Below are positions 1 through 5,376 of a DNA stretch of 6,110 bases, in pieces. The stretch covers positions 1-6,110 of the forward strand of contig DASWEE010000145.1 of the NCBI GenBank assembly GCA_036394915.1, given 5' to 3'. Position numbers and translations under genes: made by a program. Positions within the stretch are counted from its first letter, which is position 1. Each line of letters starts with the position of its first letter. The notes beneath the pieces are model-generated. The model ran no database searches and was not told where the DNA came from. It was given only the letters and a program-made list of their open reading frames with translations. The stretch comes from JACDER01 sp036394915. Its GTDB lineage: Bacteria; Actinomycetota; Thermoleophilia; Gaiellales; Gaiellaceae.

Positions 1-1
1 C

Positions 2-1036
2 GAGGAGGCCGCGGCTGTGGCGGAGGTGCTCGAGAGCGGGATGCTCACGATGGGCGACAAGGTCGTCGAGCTCGAGCAGGAGGTGGCAATCGCGTGCGGC
101 GTCGAGCACGCGGCCGCCGTCTCGTCGGGGACTGCGGCGCTCCACCTGGCCGTGCTCGCGCTCGGGATCGGCGAGGGCGACGAGGTGCTCGTCCCGGCTT
201 ACACGTTTCCGGCCACGGCGAACGTGGTCGCACTCGCGGGAGCGCGGCCCGTGCTCGTCGACGTCGATCGCGAGACGATGAACCTGGATCCGGGGAAGGT
301 CTATGAGGCGGTCACTCCGAGGACGCGGGCCGTGCTCGCGGTTCACCTGTTCGGGCGGCCGCTCGATTGGGAGGAGCTGCAGAACGCGGTCTCGCCGGAC
401 GTCCATCTCGTCGAGGACGCCGCGGGAGCCCTCGGCGCCCGCTGGCGCGGGATGCCGTGCGGCGGGCTCGCGGAGCTGGGCTGCATCTCCTTCCATCCCC
501 GCAAGATCGTCTCCACCGGCGAGGGTGGAGCCGTGACAACGCAGAACGGCGACCTCGACGACGCGGTCCGGCGGCTGCGCCACCACGGAATCGCCACCTC
601 GGGCGAGTTCGACATCCCCGAGCCGGGGTTCAACTACCGGCTCTCGGACATCCTCTGTGCGGTCGGCCTCGTGCAGCTCCGGCGCCTGGAGGAGCTGTGG
701 GAGGGGCGGCAACGGTTGGCGAAGGCCTACTCGGAGAGGCTAGAGGGGATCGTCGAGACGCCGACCGCCGCAAAGGGGGACCGCCACGGCTGGCAGGCCT
801 ACGTCGTCCAGCTCGACCGGCGCGACGAGGCGCTGGAGGCGCTGCGGGAGGCGGAGATCCAGGCTCAGATCGGGACGTACGCGGTTCACCGCCTGTCCGC
901 GTACAAGGATCAGGGACCGTTCCCCGGAGCCGACTCGTGTTACGAGCGCGCGCTTGCGCTCCCCTTCCATTCTCGTCTCACCGAGCCGGATCTCGATCGC
1001 GTTGCAGAAGTACTTGACAACGTTGTGAGTGAGTGA
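2..1036 (+). CDS. DegT/DnrJ/EryC1/StrS-family PLP-dependent sugar aminotransferase (5' partial)
   Basis: This family transfers an amino group from glutamate (or glutamine) to a keto-sugar nucleotide in the cytoplasm, making amino sugars for surface glycans or secondary metabolites. The frame is open to the left edge. The GTG at 17 is not a convincing start, because the codons before it (EEAAAV) already match the family's usual opening helix, so I infer that roughly 10-15 residues are missing. Counting from GTG 17, I see the cofactor-binding SSGTAALHLA (36-45), the VEDAAGALGA segment with Asp134 expected to face the PLP ring nitrogen, the catalytic lysine in SFHPRK (Lys163) followed by STGEGGAV, the FNYRLSDI motif (205-212), and the C-terminal ALPFHSRLTEPDLDRVAEVL block. 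The length is otherwise normal. Substrate cannot be told from sequence. The glycosyltransferase and dehydratase 3.4 kb downstream would fit one pathway. Its last codons contain the promoter of the next gene. Confidence 0.93.
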   Translation, partial: EEAAAVAEVLESGMLTMGDKVVELEQEVAIACGVEHAAAVSSGTAALHLAVLALGIGEGDEVLVPAYTFPATANVVALAGARPVLVDVDRETMNLDPGKVYEAVTPRTRAVLAVHLFGRPLDWEELQNAVSPDVHLVEDAAGALGARWRGMPCGGLAELGCISFHPRKIVSTGEGGAVTTQNGDLDDAVRRLRHHGIATSGEFDIPEPGFNYRLSDILCAVGLVQLRRLEELWEGRQRLAKAYSERLEGIVETPTAAKGDRHGWQAYVVQLDRRDEALEALREAEIQAQIGTYAVHRLSAYKDQGPFPGADSCYERALALPFHSRLTEPDLDRVAEVLDNVVSE

Positions 1037-1042
1037 TAACTT
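1014..1042 (+). promoter_or_regulatory. Predicted sigma-70-type promoter for the tetR-like gene, inside the end of the aminotransferase gene
   Basis: A perfect TTGACA (1014-1019) is followed, after exactly 17 bp, by TAACTT (1037-1042), which keeps the important first, second and last bases of a -10 box. Transcription would begin near 1048-1051, on or just before the ATG at 1051, so the message would have almost no leader. The -10 box lies inside the proposed operator, so repressor binding would block it directly. The assignment is inference from spacing and consensus. Confidence 0.6.
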
Positions 1043-1045
1043 ACT
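1028..1045. promoter_or_regulatory. Operator O1: 18-bp pseudo-palindrome before the tetR-like gene
   Basis: The site AGTGAGTGATAACTTACT has half-sites AGTGAGTGA and (reverse complement) AGTAAGTTA, which agree at 7 of 9 positions. Its reverse complement matches a second site at 1633-1650 at 16 of 18 positions. It overlaps the aminotransferase stop codon (1034-1036) and the predicted -10 box, and ends 5 bp before the repressor ATG. The size and symmetry suit a TetR dimer, implying autoregulation. The palindrome and duplication are direct observations; the identity of the binding protein is inferred. Confidence 0.72.
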
Positions 1046-1050
1046 AGCCC

Positions 1051-1605
1051 ATGAATGCACCTGCTACCCAACGTCACACGGCCGAGGAGCGCCGGCAGGA
1101 GATCATCGAGGTCGCGCAGGACCTATTCGCAGAGCGCGGCTTCTACGGCACCTCGACGGACGAGATCGCCCGCCGCGCCGGCATCTCGCAGCCGTACCTC
1201 TTCCGTCTCTTCGGGACGAAGAAGGAGCTGTACCTCGCAAGCGTCGAGCGGTGTTTCGACGAGACGCTCGAGATGTTCCAGGAGGCGTCCGCCCGGCTCA
1301 CCGGACAGGAGGCCCTCGACGCGATCTCCAAGGCGTACCACGAGGCGGTTCTCGGCGACCCGCGCCGCCTACAGGGGCAGATGCAGGCGTACGCGACCTG
1401 CGACGATCCCGACGTTCGCGAGGTCGTTCGACGTGGTTACGGCCGGCTCGTCGAGCACGTCGAGGCGGTCTCGGGCTTCCCCTCGGCCGAGGTGCGGTCG
1501 TTCTTTGCGATCGGCATGCTCCTGAACGTGATCGCGTCGATGCAGCTGATGGGCGCGAAGGAGAAGTGGGCTGCTCGTCTGCTGGAGGGGTTGAAGCACA
1601 AGTGA
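1051..1605 (+). CDS. TetR/AcrR-family transcriptional repressor
   Basis: This is a dimeric DNA-binding repressor expected to release its operator on binding a small hydrophobic ligand. The protein has 184 aa. The N-terminal part (about residues 11-62) is a typical TetR helix-turn-helix domain: RRQEIIEVAQDLFAERGFYG, then STDEIARRAGISQPYLFRLF as the HTH, closed by GTKKELYLA. The remaining helical part would be the ligand-binding and dimer domain, which is too variable to name a ligand. The ATG is the first possible start because an in-frame TAG lies at 1045-1047. There is no Shine-Dalgarno sequence, which fits a leaderless message from the promoter at 1014-1042. It lies 64 bp upstream of an MFS exporter on the same strand, and both genes carry the same operator-like palindrome, so it most likely represses itself and the exporter. 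Confidence 0.92.
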   Translation: MNAPATQRHTAEERRQEIIEVAQDLFAERGFYGTSTDEIARRAGISQPYLFRLFGTKKELYLASVERCFDETLEMFQEASARLTGQEALDAISKAYHEAVLGDPRRLQGQMQAYATCDDPDVREVVRRGYGRLVEHVEAVSGFPSAEVRSFFAIGMLLNVIASMQLMGAKEKWAARLLEGLKHK

Positions 1606-1632
1606 GGCGACCTCTCTCTTTTTTCGCAACAA

Positions 1633-1650
1633 AGAAAGTAATCACTCACT
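1633..1650. promoter_or_regulatory. Operator O2: matching pseudo-palindrome before the MFS exporter
   Basis: The site AGAAAGTAATCACTCACT is symmetric at 6 of 9 half-site positions. It matches the reverse complement of the site at 1028-1045 at 16 of 18 positions, and the half-site AGTGAGTGA is exactly shared. Both copies are also followed by AGCCC. It lies just before the exporter's ribosome binding site, in the 64-bp gap after the repressor gene. I found no convincing -35/-10 pair here, so how the exporter promoter is placed against the operator is unclear. Confidence 0.7.
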
Positions 1651-1657
1651 AGCCCGG

Positions 1658-1664
1658 AAGGAGG
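1658..1664 (+). promoter_or_regulatory. Strong ribosome binding site of the MFS gene
   Basis: AAGGAGG, a full Shine-Dalgarno match, lies 5 nt before the ATG at 1670 and fixes that start. It contrasts with the repressor gene, which has none, suggesting different translation strengths for repressor and pump. Confidence 0.85.
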
Positions 1665-1669
1665 GCCCA

Positions 1670-3094
1670 ATGACTGACAAGATCGGAACCAAGACTCTGT
1701 GGACGTTCGTGATCACCTCGATCGCGCTCGTGATGGTCACCCTGGACAACCTGGTCGTGACGACGGCGCTGCCGGTGATCCGCCGCGACCTCCACGCGAC
1801 CCTCCAGGGGCTCGAGTGGACGGTCAACGCCTACACGCTCACCTTCGCCGTCCTGCTCCTGACCGGTGCCGCGCTCGGCGACCGCTTCGGGCGCCGGCGC
1901 CTGTTCGTGATCGGGCTCGGAATCTTCACCGCAGCTTCCGCGTTTGCGGCGCTCGCCCCGAGCATCGACGCGCTCAACCTGGCGCGCGCGCTGCAGGGCG
2001 TCGGCGGCGCGATCGTGACGCCGCTCACGCTGACCCTGCTGAGCGCAGCCGTCCGCCCGGAGCGGCGCGGGCTCGCGCTCGGCGCATGGGGCGGCATCGG
2101 CGGCCTCGCGGTCGCGCTCGGCCCGCTCGTCGGCGGCGCCGTCGTCCAGGGGATGTCGTGGCAGTGGATCTTCTGGCTCAACGTCCCGATCGGGCTGCTG
2201 TTGATCCCGCTCGCCTGGCGCCGCCTGGACGAGAGCCGGGGGCCGAGCTCGAAGCTCGACCTGCCCGGCCTCGGGCTCGCGAGCGCGGGTCTGCTCGGGA
2301 TCGTCTGGGGGCTCGTCCGCGGTAACAGCGTCGGCTGGGGAAGTCTCGAGATCGTGGGCTCGATCGGCGCCGGCGCGGTGCTGGTCGCCCTGTTCGTCCT
2401 CTGGGAGCTGCGCACGAAGGCGCCGATGCTGCCGATGCGCTTCTTCCGCAACCGGACGTTCACGCAGGCGAACGTCGCCTCGCTGTTCATGTTCTTCGGC
2501 ATGTTCGGCTCGATCTTCCTGCTCGCGCAGTTCTTCCAGACCGTGCAGGGTTACTCGCCCTTCGGCGCCGGCCTCCGCATCCTCCCCTGGACGGCGATGC
2601 CGATCTTCATCGCGCCGATCGCAGGCGCGCTCTCGGATCGCATCCCTGGGCCGCGGATCATGGGCGTCGGGCTCGCGCTGCAGGCGATCGGGCTCGGCTG
2701 GATCGCGGCCGTCTCGACGCCGACCGTTCCGTATGCGGATCTGGTCGGCCCGTTCGTCCTCTCGGGGATCGGGATGGCGCTCTTCTTCGCCCCGGTCGCG
2801 AACGTAATCCTGGGAGCCGTTCGCCCGCGCGAGGAGGGACAGGCGTCGGGCGCGAACAACGCGATCCGTGAGCTTGGCGGCGTGTTCGGCGTCGCCGTCC
2901 TGGCATCGATCTTCGCCAGCTACGGTGGTTACGGCTCGGGCACGAGCTTCGTGAACGGCCTCGGCCCAGCCGTCTGGGTCGGCGCGATCCTCGTCGCCGT
3001 GGGCGCGATCGTGGCGATCACGATTCCGGCCCGGCGCCGGCCGGTCGAGGTCGAGGTGCTCGAGCCGGCCGCGGCGCTCGAGGAAGCCGCCTAG
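1670..3094 (+). CDS. DHA2-family (EmrB/QacA-type) MFS multidrug exporter, 14 TM
   Basis: This is a proton-driven efflux pump of the inner (cytoplasmic) membrane, expected to export drugs or toxic hydrophobic compounds. The 474 aa suit the 14-helix DHA2 subfamily. Visible family motifs are D1 in the first helix (LDNLVVTTALP, Asp26), motif A in the loop between helices 2 and 3 (GDRFGRRRLFVIG, 70-82), the ARALQGVGGA segment (106-114) with its conserved arginine, and the exporter-specific motif C (ALGPLVGG, 149-156), followed by WQWIFWLNVPIG, typical of DHA2. The second half has further hydrophobic segments and the conserved GQASGANNAIRELGG (390-404). The C-terminal tail is short, charged and cytoplasmic. 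The start is fixed by AAGGAGG. Regulation by the upstream TetR protein is likely because the operator is shared. Substrate cannot be inferred. The stop lies one base from the stop of a convergent minus-strand gene. Confidence 0.95.
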   Translation: MTDKIGTKTLWTFVITSIALVMVTLDNLVVTTALPVIRRDLHATLQGLEWTVNAYTLTFAVLLLTGAALGDRFGRRRLFVIGLGIFTAASAFAALAPSIDALNLARALQGVGGAIVTPLTLTLLSAAVRPERRGLALGAWGGIGGLAVALGPLVGGAVVQGMSWQWIFWLNVPIGLLLIPLAWRRLDESRGPSSKLDLPGLGLASAGLLGIVWGLVRGNSVGWGSLEIVGSIGAGAVLVALFVLWELRTKAPMLPMRFFRNRTFTQANVASLFMFFGMFGSIFLLAQFFQTVQGYSPFGAGLRILPWTAMPIFIAPIAGALSDRIPGPRIMGVGLALQAIGLGWIAAVSTPTVPYADLVGPFVLSGIGMALFFAPVANVILGAVRPREEGQASGANNAIRELGGVFGVAVLASIFASYGGYGSGTSFVNGLGPAVWVGAILVAVGAIVAITIPARRRPVEVEVLEPAAALEEAA

Positions 3095-3095
3095 T

Positions 3096-3386
3096 TCACG
3101 ACGTCCCCCCTGCTGGGAGCCGCCGCGGCTCCCAGCGGGGATCGGGACGCCAGTCCTCCCAGCCGGTCGGGAAGGGCGGGTTCGCGATGACGCGCCTCGC
3201 TTCGGCCCAGACCTCTTCCGCATCGACCAAGCCGAGACTCGCAGCCTCGGCAAGCTCGTCCTGGTCCTTCCAGCGGACGGTTCCATCCGGCTCGATCACG
3301 ATGTCGAGTTTCTGGTCGAAATAGTCGAATCCGCCGCGGCCCTTCCAGAGCTCGCGCAGCGCGACGGTGTCGCCCCTAGACCACAT
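3096..3386 (-). CDS. Internally deleted DUF402 (FomD-like) protein, probable degenerate paralogue
   Basis: This 96-aa minus-strand protein is a shortened relative of the gene at 3759-4349. Residues 1-17 (MWSRGDTVALRELWKGR) match the start of the full-length copy, and residues 19-96 match it from residue 114 onward: GFDYFDQKLDIVIEPDG, RWKDQDEL, RVIA, PFPTG and EDW. About 95 central residues, roughly 285 nt, are missing without loss of frame, so the product lacks much of the barrel core, including the equivalent of the WYVN segment. DUF402 proteins include the FomD phosphohydrolase and nucleoside di/triphosphatases that use metal-binding Asp/Glu residues; this copy keeps EPDG and KDxDE but is unlikely to fold normally. 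I chose ATG 3386 because the extension upstream (to 3533) has no DUF402 similarity and overlaps a better plus-strand ORF. Its 3' end encodes a strong hairpin. Confidence 0.72.
   Translation of the reverse strand: MWSRGDTVALRELWKGRGGFDYFDQKLDIVIEPDGTVRWKDQDELAEAASLGLVDAEEVWAEARRVIANPPFPTGWEDWRPDPRWEPRRLPAGGTS
3107..3140. terminator. Long GC hairpin between convergent genes, possible bidirectional terminator
   Basis: Arms GCTGGGAGCCG (3112-3122) and CGGCTCCCAGC (3126-3136) are perfect complements around a 3-nt CCG loop. The stem continues as CCCC (3107-3110) with GGGG (3137-3140) past a single bulged T at 3111, giving 15 base pairs. It lies just after the MFS stop and inside the last codons of the convergent DUF402 remnant, where transcription from both sides should end. 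There is no T-run on either strand, so it is not a classic intrinsic terminator. The structure is certain; termination is inference. Confidence 0.45.
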
Positions 3387-3446
3387 CGGACGTGGCTCTA
3401 TCGGCCATCTTGCGCATCTCGCGCTTGGTGTGCATCCTGACCTGCC

Positions 3447-3581
3447 GTGGAAGATGGACCGGAAGCCCTGATCTATCGCACCGAGGTGCTCAGTATCATC
3501 GGCGCATTGGCTGACATCGTGGTTGATCTCCACGCGATTCGTGAGGAGCTTGTGGAAGATGGCGAAGAAGAGGAGTGGTAA
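3447..3581 (+). CDS. Small acidic heptad-repeat protein (44 aa), unknown function
   Basis: I do not recognise this gene. The frame opens after a TGA at 3438-3440, and GTG 3447 is the first usable start; GTG 3486 is the alternative. The peptide has a perfect 3-4 spacing of hydrophobic residues (V14, I17, L21, I24, L28, I31, L35), as in an amphipathic helix or coiled coil, and ends in a very acidic tail (VEDGEEEEW). That regularity is the main reason to think it is real. About 61% of its codons end in G or C (27 of 44), visibly fewer than in its neighbours, which hints at separate acquisition. No Shine-Dalgarno sequence is evident. Its last 23 bases overlap the start of the basic 67-aa ORF, suggesting translational coupling. 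An acidic/basic overlapping pair resembles a toxin-antitoxin layout, but no known family is identified. Confidence 0.5.
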   Translation: MEDGPEALIYRTEVLSIIGALADIVVDLHAIREELVEDGEEEEW

Positions 3582-3762
3582 GAACCCCCGGGAAGTCCCG
3601 CCGACCGCGCGCCGGCTGCGAGAGCTCTACGCCAAGGGGATGGCTGAGGTCAAGGCGCGCGCAGGAGTTTCGAGCATCGATGAGCTCGAGATGTCGCCTG
3701 AGGCGCGACGGCTGCACGGGCTCGTCGCGGAGGGCGCCGATCGTCGCTCGCCGCCGGGCTAG
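3559..3762 (+). CDS. Small basic hypothetical protein (67 aa), unknown function
   Basis: I do not recognise this gene. ATG 3559 is preceded by GAGGAG (3543-3548) at a 10-nt spacing, inside the upstream acidic ORF. A TTG 36 bases earlier would only add residues without support. The protein starts MAKKRSGKNPREVPPTARRL and is rich in Lys and Arg at its N-terminus. The middle (RRLRELYAKGMAEVKARAG) is predicted helical, followed by SSIDELEMSPEARRLHGLV, another likely helix. No membrane segment or signal peptide is seen. Codons favour G/C in third position, consistent with a coding sequence. It overlaps the 44-aa acidic ORF by 23 bp, and its TAG stop shares the CTAG at 3759-3762 with the stop of the opposing DUF402 gene. 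It could be the partner of the acidic peptide. Confidence 0.5.
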   Translation: MAKKRSGKNPREVPPTARRLRELYAKGMAEVKARAGVSSIDELEMSPEARRLHGLVAEGADRRSPPG

Positions 3763-4349
3763 TAGACCTCATCCCAATCCGACGGCAGCTCTGGCGTCGG
3801 CCAGTCCGGATCCGGCTGCCAGTCCTCCGAGCCGGTCGGGAACGGCCAGTCCGCAATCACCCGCTCGCCTTCGGCGCGGATCGCCGCCGCTTCGCCCGCC
3901 GTGAACCGGCCCAAGCGGATCGCCTCCTCGAGCTCGTCCTCGTCCTTCCAGCGCCAGGTCCCATCCGGCTCGACCCAGATGTCGAGGACGAGGTCGTCTG
4001 TGTCGAAGCCGACCGGTGAGCGGCGGAGGGGCTCCTGGAGGTTCACGTACCAGCAGGCGAAGGCTCCGGTCGCGTCCTCCCAGAAGAGCTCGAGCGAGTG
4101 CGCTTGGCCCCACCGCATCAGCCGGAGCACTCTGTAGGTGTCCCAGACGTGGTCACGGAGCCTCCACGTGCGGTCGGCCTGGCCGCGGATCGGGGACCCG
4201 TCCCAAACGGCCGTCTTGCAGGGCGAGCCGACCGGTGCGTAGAGCGCGACGAGCTCGTCCGAGTCCTCGACGACGACGTGCGGCGTCGCTCGGCGCACCT
4301 GTCCGTAGCGGACGAAGCGAAGGAGGGCGGTGTCGCCGCGAGACCGCAT
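3759..4349 (-). CDS. DUF402 (FomD-like) domain protein, full-length
   Basis: The 196-aa protein matches the DUF402 pattern from end to end: an opening MRSRGDTALLRFVRYGQ strand; VVVEDSDELVALYAPVGSPCK, typical of this family's nucleotide-associated members; LELFWEDATGAFACWYVN (86-103) with Tyr101 and Asn103; then FDTDDLVLDIWVEPDG (115-130) and RWKDEDEL (133-140), which supply the Asp, Glu and Lys residues expected to bind metal and phosphate. Characterised relatives hydrolyse nucleotide diphosphate or cytidylyl-phosphonate bonds; the substrate here is unknown. The C-terminus is rich in Trp, Pro and Asp (PFPTGSEDWQPDPDWPTPELP). I chose ATG 4349 because the domain begins there and a GGGGA lies 8 nt upstream; the open frame running further to 4928 is a shadow of the glycosyltransferase. 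A GTG 7 codons earlier is possible. It is divergent from the glycosyltransferase gene. Confidence 0.85.
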   Translation of the reverse strand: MRSRGDTALLRFVRYGQVRRATPHVVVEDSDELVALYAPVGSPCKTAVWDGSPIRGQADRTWRLRDHVWDTYRVLRLMRWGQAHSLELFWEDATGAFACWYVNLQEPLRRSPVGFDTDDLVLDIWVEPDGTWRWKDEDELEEAIRLGRFTAGEAAAIRAEGERVIADWPFPTGSEDWQPDPDWPTPELPSDWDEVY

Positions 4350-4401
4350 CGCACGAATCCCCGGTTTCACGACGGCTGAGTGTAGGCTCAAATCTCCGGA
4401 A
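4350..4401. promoter_or_regulatory. Divergent intergenic region between the DUF402 and glycosyltransferase genes
   Basis: These 52 bp must hold the 5' signals of both divergent genes, unless one is read from further away. Possible -10 boxes are TACACT on the minus strand (4384-4379) and TAGGCT on the plus strand (4383-4388), which overlap by two bases. Neither has a good -35 at normal spacing. No clear Shine-Dalgarno sequence precedes the glycosyltransferase ATG. The assignment rests mainly on position. Confidence 0.35.
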
Positions 4402-5376
4402 ATGGCGCAACGAGAAGCCTTCGAGACCCCGCTCGAAACCATCGATCCCGAGGCGACGGCAACCCCTTCGCTCTCCGTCGTCGTGACGGCGTACAACGAG
4501 GCCCAGAACGTCGACGAGCTGTACCGGCGGGCGGTCGCGGTGCTCGAGGGCGGCGACGGCTTCGAGCTCCTGTTCGTCGACGACGGCTCCACGGACGGGA
4601 CGTTCGCGAAGCTCGAGCAGCTGCACGCCCGCGACCACCGCGTGCGCGCCGTTCGCCTGAAGCGCAACTTCGGGCAGCACCCGGCAATGCACGCGGGCCT
4701 CTCGCGGGCGCGTGGCGAGATCCTCGTGACGATGGACGGAGATCTCCAGAACTCGCCGGAGGACATCCCGCGGCTCGTCGCCGCCGTCGAGGCCGGCTCG
4801 GACGTGGCGAGCGGGCGGCGCGGCGCTCGGCACGACTCGTGGGGACGGACGCTGCCCTCGCGCCTGATCAACGGAATGCTGCGGCGCTTCACCGGCGTTG
4901 CGATCTCGGACTTCGGCTGCGCGTTCAACGCGTATCACCGGAGCGCGGTCGAGCCGATGCTCGGCTCGATCGGGAAGCAGAAGTTCACGAAGGCGCTGAT
5001 CCTCTCCGGCGGCGCGAGCGTCGTCGAGGTCGACGTCTCCCATGCCGCCCGGCGAGGTGCATCGCGCTACTCACCCTTCCGGCTGACCAGGCTCGCGCTG
5101 CACGTCCTGGCGGGGTTCTGGCCGCAGCCGATCCAGTGGATCGGGATGATCCTCGGCATCGTCTGCACGCTGCTCGCCGCCGCGCTCGGCACCTACGGCA
5201 TCTGGTACTGGATCGACCGCTCGAACTTCCCGGGCCCGCTGTTCGGCGGAGTGGCGGTCCTGTTCGTGCTCGGGATCCAAGGGTTCATCCTCGCGCTTGT
5301 CGGGGAGTACCTGGCGCGGATCCAGCGCGACGTCGAGGGGCGCCCCATCTACACCGTTGAGCGGGAGCTCGGATGA
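4402..5376 (+). CDS. Family 2 glycosyltransferase, ArnC/GtrB/DPM1-like, membrane-anchored
   Basis: The enzyme likely transfers a sugar from a nucleotide donor to polyprenyl (undecaprenyl) phosphate at the cytoplasmic face of the membrane, giving a lipid-linked sugar for glycan modification. From ATG 4402 (324 aa), the GT-A domain begins LSVVVTAYNEAQNVDELY (24-41); VDDGSTDGT (59-67) binds the nucleotide; MDGDLQNSPEDIP (111-123) carries the metal-binding DxD-like Asp112/Asp114; and DFGCAFNAYHR (170-180) is the acceptor-side block of this clade. Two hydrophobic segments (about 245-268 and 280-303) followed by GEYLARI are typical of ArnC, GtrB and YfdH-type enzymes. An upstream in-frame ATG at 4330 would overlap the divergent DUF402 start and adds nothing family-like, so it is rejected. 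The stop overlaps the next gene's ATG as ATGA, suggesting coupled translation with the dehydratase. The donor sugar cannot be inferred. Confidence 0.93.
   Translation: MAQREAFETPLETIDPEATATPSLSVVVTAYNEAQNVDELYRRAVAVLEGGDGFELLFVDDGSTDGTFAKLEQLHARDHRVRAVRLKRNFGQHPAMHAGLSRARGEILVTMDGDLQNSPEDIPRLVAAVEAGSDVASGRRGARHDSWGRTLPSRLINGMLRRFTGVAISDFGCAFNAYHRSAVEPMLGSIGKQKFTKALILSGGASVVEVDVSHAARRGASRYSPFRLTRLALHVLAGFWPQPIQWIGMILGIVCTLLAAALGTYGIWYWIDRSNFPGPLFGGVAVLFVLGIQGFILALVGEYLARIQRDVEGRPIYTVERELG

Noticed and set aside
1613..1638. Intrinsic terminator after the tetR-like gene (a run of six T at 1619-1624).
   Set aside because: There is no GC stem before the T-run; only a weak AT pairing with the following AAAGAAAG is possible.
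1649..3286. A 545-codon open frame on the minus strand across the MFS gene.
   Set aside because: It is very rich in Arg, Asp, Glu and Ala with no domain, and lies antisense to a clear transporter; this is the usual shadow in G+C-rich DNA.
3376..3435. A 19-codon minus-strand ORF (MHTKREMRKMADRATSDVV) with a GG-rich stretch before its ATG.
   Set aside because: It is too short to support, has no recognisable pattern and overlaps the DUF402 start region; it may be chance.
3387..3533. N-terminal extension of the short DUF402 protein to ATG 3533.
   Set aside because: The extra 49 residues have no similarity to DUF402, and the region is better explained by the plus-strand acidic heptad ORF; the domain begins at ATG 3386.
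4330..4401. Upstream ATG start for the glycosyltransferase.
   Set aside because: It would overlap the start of the divergent DUF402 gene and adds 24 residues with no family match.
4350..4928. N-terminal extension of the full-length DUF402 protein on the minus strand.
   Set aside because: The region is antisense to the glycosyltransferase catalytic domain, and the extra residues look like a Ser/Arg-rich shadow.
4153..5043. A 296-codon minus-strand open frame across the glycosyltransferase.
   Set aside because: It is an Arg/Asp/Glu-rich antisense shadow without motifs, opposite a well-supported gene.
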